A stretch of DNA of 6,701 nt. Origin: Candidatus Thiosymbion ectosymbiont of Robbea hypermnestra (GTDB lineage: Bacteria; Pseudomonadota; Gammaproteobacteria; Chromatiales; Chromatiaceae). The stretch's first letter is position 1. Every line of letters begins with the position of its first letter. The translations under genes and the position numbers were made by a program. Below are positions 1-3,903 of this stretch, in pieces. The stretch covers positions 1 through 6,701 of the forward strand of contig JAIZWN010000738.1 of NCBI GenBank assembly GCA_020443945.1, given 5' to 3'. The notes under the pieces are model-generated. The model was given only the letters and a program-made list of their open reading frames with translations. It was not told the origin of the DNA and made no database searches.

Positions 1-8
1 AAAGCGCG

Positions 9-77
9 GTAGGATGGGTAGAGGCGCGCCAATGAGCTTTGGGTAGGCCAATCATCTTAACCGCGCCGAAACCCATC
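9..77 (+). repeat. REP hairpin, left end of RAYT element copy 1
   Basis: GTAG (9-12) is followed by GATGGGT (13-19) and GGCGCG (23-28). These pair with CGCGCC (62-67) and ACCCATC (71-77), with AGA facing GAA as an internal mismatch. The loop is 33 bases. The 5' GTAG next to the stem is the mark of REPs mobilised by RAYT enzymes. The same structure recurs at 1750-1818. Confidence 0.75.
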
Positions 78-113
78 AGCCACAGAAACTGATAGATTTC
101 TACGACGGAAAAA

Positions 114-389
114 ATGACCGGCTATCGGCGCTGGCGAGTTCCCGGCGGTGGTTATTTTTTTACCGTCAACCTTGCCAGACGCAAAAATAATTCCTTGTTA
201 ATACAACATATTAACGGGCTACGCGAAGCATTCCGCACAGGATTAACAGATGGGTTTCGGCGCAGGAAAAACCGCGCCAAAAATCACTACCCGAGCCCGC
301 GCCTCTACCCATCCTACGCGCTCATTATTTCTGAATATGTTGATGGAGATATTCATGAAGTTGAAAAAGAAGCAAGAGTTGTGGTATAG
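114..389 (+). pseudogene. RAYT transposase N-terminal fragment
   Basis: The first 41 codons or so match the N-terminus of REP-associated tyrosine transposases (Y1_Tnp/HUH family), with YRRWRVPGG, then YFFTVNLARR, then a LREAFR helix at residues 36-41. Intact family members run to roughly 150-230 residues with an HxH metal site and a catalytic tyrosine, all absent here. After codon 41 the frame runs into the right-hand REP, translated as TDGFRRRKNRAKNHYP, and leaves the element through unrelated flanking sequence before stopping at 389. The protein would be non-functional for transposition. The start is chosen by alignment with copy 2 (1861) and family knowledge; the ribosome binding site is weak. 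Confidence 0.75.
249..317 (-). repeat. REP hairpin, right end of RAYT element copy 1
   Basis: This is the mirror image of the left REP. GATGGGT (249-255) and GGCGC (259-263) pair with GCGCC (299-303) and ACCCATC (307-313), followed by CTAC (314-317), the complement of GTAG. The left and right REPs together give the inverted arrangement typical of a RAYT locus or REPIN. Confidence 0.7.
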
Positions 390-468
390 AAGGCGAGTCG
401 CCATCTACTACCCGTTAGCCGCATGAAGCTGGGTGGATAAACAGTGTACCTGATATTTAGAGAGACAC
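323..468. other. Spacer between RAYT element and antitoxin gene
   Basis: AT-rich sequence with no gene I recognise. The frame entering from the RAYT fragment stays open to 389 (ending DIHEVEKEARVVV) and could be the 3' end of a gene cut by the element, but I cannot name it. A GTTAGCC at about 415-421 resembles an integron core site but departs from GTTRRRY and has no matching partner upstream, so I do not call it attC. Confidence 0.3.
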
Positions 469-675
469 ATGAAAGCGAGAGTGAGTGAACAAGGCGTCAA
501 CATACCAAAGGAGTATCTTCAAGGAGTAGACATTGTAGATATTCGCCTAGAGCAAAATGTTGTCATCGTCACGCCCGTTGACGCAGATCCAATCTGGAAA
601 TTAGGCACTGCCCCAGTGTCAACTGATGTCAAAGATGCTTCGCTGAACCATGATAAGTACATCTATTCCAAATGA
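469..675 (+). CDS. AbrB/VapB-like antitoxin (orphaned)
   Basis: A 68-residue protein resembling small AbrB/MazE-type swapped-hairpin antitoxins that precede PIN toxins. The N-terminal half (about residues 1-37) has the expected layout: MKARVSEQGVNIPKEYLQGV, then alternating strands VDIRLEQNVVIVTPV, which would form the dimeric DNA-binding barrel. The C-terminal half, with DPIWKLGTAPV and DASLNHDKYIY, resembles the toxin-wrapping tail of these antitoxins. Its stop (TGA, 673-675) overlaps the start of the next reading frame (ATG, 672-674), the ATGA coupling typical of TA operons. That toxin frame is truncated after seven meaningful codons, so the antitoxin is probably an orphan. It may still bind DNA or neutralise a related toxin elsewhere. 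An AGAGAGA stretch just upstream of the ATG could serve as ribosome binding site. The exact antitoxin family is less certain than the TA role. Confidence 0.75.
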   Translation: MKARVSEQGVNIPKEYLQGVDIVDIRLEQNVVIVTPVDADPIWKLGTAPVSTDVKDASLNHDKYIYSK

Positions 676-755
676 GCGTAGTATTTCTAGATAACGCGGA
701 CCGCAAAAAGTTGCGCTACGCTCCGCTTTTTGCGTCCGGTTATGGCTGGCATTAG
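672..755 (+). pseudogene. PIN-domain VapC toxin, N-terminal remnant
   Basis: The ATG overlaps the antitoxin stop by ATGA and opens with MSVVFLD, the usual first beta strand of a PIN ribonuclease ending in the first metal-binding aspartate (D7). After codon 7 the sequence turns abruptly into the palindrome at 691-743, and the frame ends at TAG (753-755) after 27 codons in total. The remaining acidic residues and the whole domain body are missing. I infer a deletion that joined the start of a vapC gene to a palindromic, attC-like sequence. The remnant cannot be a working nuclease. Confidence 0.62.
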
Positions 756-757
756 GC
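691..757 (+). repeat. Imperfect palindrome, possible degenerate attC
   Basis: ATAAC, GGAC and GCAAAAAG on the left (691-710) pair with CTTTTTGC, GTCC and GTTAT on the right (726-743). The left arm carries two extra bases (one G and one C) that would bulge out. Eight bases further on, ATTAGGC (751-757) is one base away from the attC core consensus GTTRRRY, and an ORF starts 18 bases later, the usual layout at the start of an integron cassette. No RYYYAAC partner is present on the left, where the vapC remnant begins. It may be an attC that lost its R'' end, or an unrelated small palindromic repeat. Confidence 0.4.
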
Positions 758-775
758 TTGGAAGAAACCCACATC

Positions 776-1246
776 ATGCAAGAAAAGGTATACCTCGATT
801 CCACCATTCCGAGCTATTACTTCGATCAGCGTGAATCGCTACGGACCTTTTACGAGATTACAAGGAGATGGTGGTTAGAAATGTCGAATGCCTATGAGAT
901 ATTTATTTCGGATGCGGTGCTTCAAGAGTTGAACGCCGGGAACTATCCGCGTAAGAAAGAAATTATGGAATTTGCAATGCGCATCCCGCTATTAACAGAA
1001 ACCCAAGATCTTGAGCAAATTTCAGAGTTCTACGTTGAAAATTATGTCATGCCGAGCTCTTTGTTGGGTGACGCGACGCATCTTGCGTATGCAAGCTATT
1101 ATGATATTCAATATCTTCTTACATGGAACTGCAACCATCTTGCTAATGCTAACAAGAGAAAGCATATTCGCGTCATTAATGGCCGTCTCGGGTTGTCCAC
1201 ACCTGAAATTGTTACACCACTTGAATTGTTTGCAGAGGTGGTTTGA
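776..1246 (+). CDS. PIN-domain protein (VapC-family ribonuclease toxin)
   Basis: A 156-residue PIN-domain protein of the group annotated as type II TA VapC-family toxins, expected to be a metal-dependent ribonuclease. Visible landmarks are VYLDSTIPSYYF with the first acidic residue D8, a TRRWW motif at 29-33, VLQEL with E51, GDATHLAYA with D99, and LLTWNCNHLAN, where N118 sits near the position of the usual fourth acidic residue. TPLEL near the C-terminus is also usual for the group. All core residues are present, so it may be active. I chose ATG 776, with GGAAG about 11 bases upstream, rather than the in-frame TTG at 758. The gene ends two bases before the next ATG (1249), so the two are surely cotranscribed. 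It lies between a degenerate attC-like site and a good attC, fitting an integron cassette of about 0.7 kb. Base composition is AT-richer than zapE. Confidence 0.8.
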   Translation: MQEKVYLDSTIPSYYFDQRESLRTFYEITRRWWLEMSNAYEIFISDAVLQELNAGNYPRKKEIMEFAMRIPLLTETQDLEQISEFYVENYVMPSSLLGDATHLAYASYYDIQYLLTWNCNHLANANKRKHIRVINGRLGLSTPEIVTPLELFAEVV

Positions 1247-1248
1247 AA

Positions 1249-1497
1249 ATGATTTATTCAGAGATACTAGATGAAAAAGATAGAGTACAGGCAAAACTTT
1301 CTGAAGAAAGTGCCTCAATTCATGAATATATGAGGCGTTCGCACTGTGCAGCGAAAGAGATTGCGGAATCGTATAGAGTAGAACTTAAATACGTCACATT
1401 GCCTAACAAAACGCTCCAGCGGACGCGCCAAAGGCGCGAGCCGTTGAGCTTAGACGTTGGGCTGATGAACTTACACCGTACTATGGAAGAAATCTAA
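1249..1497 (+). CDS. Small partner protein of the PIN gene, probable antitoxin
   Basis: A small, charged, helical protein beginning MIYSEILDEKDRVQAKL, with a second helix around IHEYMRRSHCAAKEIAESY. I cannot assign a named family. Position directly after the PIN gene, with a two-base gap and a strong GAGGTG at about 1236-1241 within the end of the PIN gene, suggests it is the antitoxin. In this toxin-first group the partner often follows. The native protein appears to end around VTLPN (residues 47-51). From there the frame reads through the attC site at 1401-1462, giving the translated-attC signature KTLQRTRQRREP, and stops at 1495-1497, 35 bases beyond the attC. ATG 1249 is preferred to the TTG at 1243, which overlaps the PIN stop. 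The C-terminal third is therefore probably not under selection as protein. Confidence 0.6.
   Translation: MIYSEILDEKDRVQAKLSEESASIHEYMRRSHCAAKEIAESYRVELKYVTLPNKTLQRTRQRREPLSLDVGLMNLHRTMEEI
1401..1462 (+). other. Integron attC recombination site
   Basis: A 62-base site with all standard attC parts. R'' is GCCTAAC (1401-1407, fits RYYYAAC) and R' is GTTGGGC (1456-1462, fits GTTRRRY); the two pair with one wobble. L'' (1413-1422, GCTCCAGCGG) pairs with L' (1441-1449, CCGTTGAGC), leaving C1417 unpaired. On the bottom strand, the one folded and cut by integrase, this is an extrahelical G as known for attC. The spacer AAAAC faces TTAGAC unpaired. The tip is a CGCGCC/GGCGCG stem with an AAA loop. 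The orientation places the PIN and partner genes as the cassette upstream. No integrase gene or attI is in the window. Confidence 0.85.
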
Positions 1498-1517
1498 ATA
1501 TGGGTTTTCATAAGAGA

Positions 1518-1937
1518 ATGAAAACCTCCCTTGAACATCTTCCTGAACAAAAATAGCAGGAATTACAAAGAGCTACCGAGATCATCCGAGAAGAGGTTGA
1601 TCTCGATATGCTTATATTGTTTGGGAGTTATGCCCGTGGTGACTGGGTAGAAGACCTCGACCCGGAAACCCTCCTGTACCGCTATCAAAGCGATCTTGAT
1701 CTTTTTGTTATTACCGAAACACCTCGCCAAGCCAGCAAAATCGAGCGCGGTAGGATGGGTAGAGGCGCGCCAATGAGCTTTGAGTATGCCAATCATCTTA
1801 ACCGCGCCGAAACCCATCACCCACAGAAACCTTTAATGATAGATTTTTACGACGGAAAAAATGACCGGCTATCGGCGCTGGCGCGTTCCCGGCGGTTGTT
1901 ATTTTTTTACCGTCAATCTCGCCAGACGCAAAAATAA
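1518..1937 (+). pseudogene. MNT nucleotidyltransferase (MNT-HEPN TA type), broken
   Basis: The frame starting at ATG 1518 reads MKTSLEHLPEQK, meets TAG at 1554-1556, and continues in the same frame as QELQRATEIIREEVDLDMLILFG. The core of an MNT nucleotidyltransferase follows: GSYARGDW (about 1623-1646) and SDLDLFVI, giving the GS and DxD metal-binding motifs of the polymerase-beta fold. From family knowledge, relatives carry a C-terminal HEPN domain, or pair with a HEPN toxin that the MNT modifies with AMP. Here the gene is cut after PRQASKIE by the RAYT element that begins at 1745. Everything after that (about 64 codons to the stop at 1935-1937) is translated REP/RAYT sequence. No HEPN part remains in the window. 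It sits just after the attC, so it was probably the next cassette. The TAG is a true nonsense mutation: the gene is broken anyway, and TAG ends other genes here. Confidence 0.75.
1750..1818 (+). repeat. REP hairpin, left end of RAYT element copy 2
   Basis: GTAG (1750-1753) is followed by a GATGGGT...ACCCATC stem with the inner GGCGCG/CGCGCC pairing. It is the same as 9-77 except for a few loop and flank differences. Confidence 0.72.
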
Positions 1938-1953
1938 TTCTTTGTTGGATTAA
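1861..1953 (+). pseudogene. RAYT transposase N-terminal fragment, copy 2
   Basis: Thirty codons beginning MTGYRRWRVPGGCYFFTVNL, matching the fragment at 114 with few substitutions, then ending at TAA (1951-1953) where a 40-base deletion brings the frame into the right-hand REP. The catalytic part is wholly missing. Confidence 0.65.
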
Positions 1954-1955
1954 CA

Positions 1956-2024
1956 GATGGGTTTCGGCGCAGGAAGAACCGCGCCAAAAATCACTACCCG
2001 AGCCCGCGCCTCTACCCATCCTAC
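1956..2024 (-). repeat. REP hairpin, right end of RAYT element copy 2
   Basis: GATGGGT (1956-1962) pairs with ACCCATC just before CTAC (2021-2024). The first three bases of CTAC, read on the minus strand, are the TAG stop codon of the EamA gene. Confidence 0.7.
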
Positions 2025-2932
2025 GCGCTGTTTTCTTTCCCTTGTTGTTTTGCAGTGAGCACCAGCCCCACTCCTGTCATGGTCAGGATCGCCGCGTACA
2101 GGACCTGCATGGAAAGCGTCTGTTCCAGTTGAATCCATGCCAGCAAGGCTACGATAGCGGGTTGTAGGAACATGTAGACGGTAACATGCCCCGGGTTCGC
2201 GTGCCGCAAGGCCCAGGCGTTGATGGCATAGGCTAAAATGGTGGGCACCAGGATGATATATGCCACGAGTCCCATGGCGCCTGCCGACCAGCCCGGTGCA
2301 TTCGCCACCACCTCCGGTGCCCCGATGGGAAGGAAGATTACCGTAGCGATACCGAAAATCCAGGCCATAACCGTCAGTGTCCCCATCCGTTCGATAATTC
2401 CCTTGGAGTAAACCACATACAGGGCATATGAGAGGGCGTTGAACAATACCAGGGTATCTCCCAACCGGGGCAGGGTAAAACCCAGCAGGATCGCGATGCC
2501 GAAAAGCGCGATGGCGGTGCCCGAAACCTGACGTAGCGTCAGGCGGGCGCGGCCGGTCAGGGTGACGATCAACAGGGTGAAGACCGGAATCATCGCCACT
2601 AGCAGCGTGGCGGAGATGGGGGATGTGATATTGAGCCCGGCCAGATAGAGGGCCTGGTTGTTTGCGATCCCCAATACCGCCAAGACTGTCAATGCGCCGA
2701 AATCCCGCCATGAAGGCATGCGGAACGCACCCATGGCCAGATAGATGGTAATGAATACGGCTGCGGACCCGGCAATACGAAGCATGGCCAAGGCGAATGG
2801 AGTAACCCCGTAATCCACCCCCATAGCCAGCTTGGCTTCCACATGCAAGGATCCGAACCCCAGTTGCCCGAAGAGCAACGCGCCATGGAGAACCCATTGT
2901 GGCGAGCCGTTTGGAAAGCTGATGGGCTTCAA
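2021..2932 (-). CDS. EamA/DMT-family inner-membrane transporter
   Basis: A 303-residue, strongly hydrophobic protein with the two EamA repeats of the drug/metabolite transporter superfamily, about residues 15-145 and 155-295, five membrane helices each. The segments GALLFGQLGFGS, FALAMLRIAGSAAVF, ISATLLVAMIPVFTLLIV and FNALSYALYVVYSKG are characteristic. It is expected to export or exchange small metabolites across the inner membrane; the substrate cannot be read from sequence. The start is TTG at 2932, with AGGGAG about ten bases upstream and a TGA shortly before in frame, so no longer N-terminus is possible. The C-terminus (KENSA) uses the right end of the RAYT-derived element, including its stop codon, so the original tail may have been changed by a few residues. 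It faces the nuclease-like gene divergently with overlapping 5' ends, an unusual layout that suggests a rearrangement here. Confidence 0.88.
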   Translation of the reverse strand: MKPISFPNGSPQWVLHGALLFGQLGFGSLHVEAKLAMGVDYGVTPFALAMLRIAGSAAVFITIYLAMGAFRMPSWRDFGALTVLAVLGIANNQALYLAGLNITSPISATLLVAMIPVFTLLIVTLTGRARLTLRQVSGTAIALFGIAILLGFTLPRLGDTLVLFNALSYALYVVYSKGIIERMGTLTVMAWIFGIATVIFLPIGAPEVVANAPGWSAGAMGLVAYIILVPTILAYAINAWALRHANPGHVTVYMFLQPAIVALLAWIQLEQTLSMQVLYAAILTMTGVGLVLTAKQQGKENSA

Positions 2933-3295
2933 ATCTCACATTCTCCCTATGAAGAATATATCGAAGTCGATGAGGACTTAAAGGGACGTTGCGATCTGAT
3001 TGTCTCGAAGGTCGAAGAGGATGATACGAATGATACACTGGGTGATTATCCGATTGTGGTGACCGAGGCGAAAAAGAAGACTCTTGAAGAGGCGTCGAGT
3101 CAATGCGCGGCTGAACTTGTGGCGTTGCATAAACTTGGGAAACACGCGCAGTATGGTGTAATTTCAACGGGGGATGACTGGATGTTTCTGGAGATTTTCC
3201 CCGAACAACAGCTTGTCTACCAGCATCACCGCAAGTTTTATCTTCCTGATATTCGACGTGTTGCCAATATTTTGTTGAGCATGCTTGCGGTGTGA
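2885..3295 (+). CDS. PD-(D/E)xK nuclease-like protein, probably 5'-truncated
   Basis: I do not recognise a named family. The protein carries GRCDLIVSK followed about 24 residues later by VVTEAKKK. This reads as the D...ExK metal site of the PD-(D/E)xK nuclease fold (D37 and E61-A-K63, counted from ATG 2885). SSQCAAEL and YGVISTGDDWMFLEIF follow, a helix and strand pattern like hypothetical restriction-endonuclease-type proteins. The C-terminus (RRVANILLSMLAV) looks natural. The N-terminus does not: available starts (ATG 2885, or ATG 2843 further inside) lie on the opposite strand of the transporter gene. Recognisable sequence begins only near 2930 (LQISHSPYEEYIEVDEDL). I infer that the original 5' end was lost when the transporter gene was brought next to it. 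It may be an unexpressed remnant. Confidence 0.5.
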   Translation: MENPLWRAVWKADGLQISHSPYEEYIEVDEDLKGRCDLIVSKVEEDDTNDTLGDYPIVVTEAKKKTLEEASSQCAAELVALHKLGKHAQYGVISTGDDWMFLEIFPEQQLVYQHHRKFYLPDIRRVANILLSMLAV

Positions 3296-3306
3296 TGCCG
3301 GGGGAG

Positions 3307-3331
3307 GTTGGGGTGAGGAACGAACCCCGAC
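3307..3331 (+). repeat. Single REP-like hairpin
   Basis: GTTGGGGT (3307-3314) pairs with ACCCCGAC (3324-3331), with one wobble, around a GAGGAACGA loop. Its sequence resembles the arms of the REPIN at 6385-6483, including the GGGGTGAG and CGAACCCC parts, but it lacks the GTAG and stands alone. Confidence 0.55.
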
Positions 3332-3401
3332 ATCTTGCCGGCATGGTAGAAATCCCGATACCATTTGCAGATTGGACTTGTGCCGGCAAACGGTTGATTT
3401 T

Positions 3402-3429
3402 TTGTTCGCAATTTGAAAACAGATATAAT
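3402..3429 (+). promoter_or_regulatory. Sigma-70 type promoter, probably for sdhE
   Basis: A perfect TATAAT (3424-3429) lies 16 bases after TTGTTC (3402-3407), a half-matching -35 box. Transcription would start near 3436, about 60 bases before the sdhE ATG. Nothing else downstream within range could use it. Confidence 0.5.
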
Positions 3430-3436
3430 CCGTGAA

Positions 3437-3457
3437 AATCCGCGCAATCTGCGGATT
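3437..3457 (+). repeat. Short hairpin in sdhE leader
   Basis: AATCCGC (3437-3443) and GCGGATT (3451-3457) form a seven-base stem with a seven-base loop. The right half (CAATCTGCGGAT) matches the arm of the inverted repeat at 6300-6370, so it belongs to the same dispersed repeat family. It falls at the predicted 5' end of the sdhE transcript. Confidence 0.55.
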
Positions 3458-3497
3458 AGACAAGTAAGAGACCCTTTGTTTCTGCGGGTATTTCTCA

Positions 3498-3737
3498 ATG
3501 ACTCAGAAAGCCAAGCTGAAATGGCATTGCCGTCGGGGCATGCGTGAGTTGGATTTGCTGCTGGAGGGGTTTTTGGCGGATCGGTACAATGCCCTCTCCG
3601 CGGCCGAGCAGGCAAGCTTCGAGCGTCTGCTGGACTGCCGCAACGAGGACCTGATGGATTGGCTCATCGACGGCGGCTCCCCGGAAGATGAGCAATTGGC
3701 GGGAATCGTAAACCGGATACGAGCGCAACACTTATAG
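3498..3737 (+). CDS. sdhE: FAD assembly factor SdhE
   Basis: A 79-residue protein with the full SdhE (YgfY/DUF339) pattern. RGMRELD at residues 13-19 contains the RGxxE motif that contacts the flavoprotein. LLLEGFL and YNALSAAEQASFERLLDC follow, and then DLMDWLIDGG, all in family order and at the family's usual 80-90 residues. SdhE acts in the cytoplasm and promotes covalent attachment of FAD to the succinate dehydrogenase subunit SdhA (and FrdA where present). No sdh genes are nearby, so it stands alone here, which is common. The ribosome binding site before ATG 3498 is weak, but the start agrees with the family N-terminus. A TATAAT promoter lies about 70 bases upstream. The function is well supported. 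Confidence 0.93.
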   Translation: MTQKAKLKWHCRRGMRELDLLLEGFLADRYNALSAAEQASFERLLDCRNEDLMDWLIDGGSPEDEQLAGIVNRIRAQHL

Positions 3738-3742
3738 TCCAA

Positions 3743-3877
3743 GATGTTTTCCGCGATGGTAGCTTTATCCCACCGCTGCCGAGAAAAGCGGATGCTCGTA
3801 GAATCGACCACTCTGGACTGAAAGTCCATAGTTTCGACTATGATGCGCTTCGCGCGCTAAAGTCATTGAAGCAATGA
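3743..3877 (+). pseudogene. Unidentified open frame, possible gene remnant
   Basis: Between sdhE and the cyclase gene one frame stays open and reads like real protein: DVFRDGSFIPPLPRKADARR, then IDHSGLKVHSFDYDALRAL, ending in SLKQ and TGA (3875-3877). No start codon is available in this frame outside sdhE. I do not recognise the family. It could be the C-terminal remnant of a lost gene, or chance. The hairpins at 3814-3842 lie inside it. Confidence 0.25.
3814..3842 (+). repeat. Two adjoining small hairpins
   Basis: TGGACT/AGTCCA (3814-3819 and 3823-3828) and CATAGT/ACTATG (3827-3832 and 3837-3842) around a TTCG tetraloop. The two stems share two bases, so they are alternatives rather than simultaneous. 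No T-run follows, so I do not call a terminator. They could still slow or attenuate read-through from sdhE. Confidence 0.35.
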
Positions 3878-3903
3878 ACGAGTCTGATCTCGGGAGTATA
3901 CCT

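Larger units (their letters stand above)
4..322 (+). mobile_element. RAYT-derived REP element, copy 1 (internally deleted)
   Basis: A 319-base element that recurs in the same orientation at 1745-2029. Its ends form terminal inverted repeats of about 24 bases, differing by one base. The left end reads GCGCG, GTAG, then GATGGGTAGAGGCGCG. The right end is the complement, closing with CTAC and GCGC. Each end is also a REP hairpin (9-77 and 249-317). Between them lies only the first part of a REP-associated tyrosine transposase gene starting at 114. From family knowledge, RAYTs are IS200/IS605-like HUH enzymes that recognise REP hairpins next to a GTAG tetranucleotide, which is what is seen here. 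The element therefore looks like a RAYT locus that lost most of its gene but kept both flanking REPs. Its left edge is almost at the window start, so its left junction cannot be judged. Confidence 0.82.
1745..2029 (+). mobile_element. RAYT-derived REP element, copy 2
   Basis: Closely similar to 4-322 and in the same orientation. Both ends align, from GCGCG before GTAG to GCGCT after CTAC. Relative to copy 1 it has six extra bases near 1832 and lacks 40 bases of RAYT coding sequence (corresponding to 200-239). Its REP hairpins are at 1750-1818 and 1956-2024. The left edge interrupts the MNT gene in frame. The right edge forms the last codons of the minus-strand EamA gene. No target-site duplication can be recognised, as expected for the IS200/IS605-like RAYT mechanism, although later deletion could also explain the junctions. 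Confidence 0.82.

Noticed and set aside
405..425. GTTAGCC as a further attC core site
   Set aside because: It breaks the GTTRRRY consensus at one position and has no upstream RYYYAAC or pairing L boxes.
1554..1556. TAG in the MNT gene as a recoded codon
   Set aside because: TAG ends sdhE, the cyclase gene and the EamA gene here, and the MNT gene is also truncated by an element, so a nonsense mutation is the simpler explanation.
2843..2885. ATG 2843 as the start of the nuclease-like gene
   Set aside because: The stretch up to 2885 is fully inside the EamA coding sequence on the other strand and adds residues with no resemblance to the rest of the protein.
1950..3389. Long minus-strand open frame of 479 codons
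   Set aside because: It overlaps the EamA gene in another frame, is rich in Arg, Pro, Gly and His as expected for a shadow frame, and shows no domain. The EamA frame explains the sequence.
3874..3903. ATG 3874 as the start of the cyclase gene
   Set aside because: It would add ten polar residues before the signal peptide and has no ribosome binding site, whereas ATG 3904 has GGGAG at good spacing.
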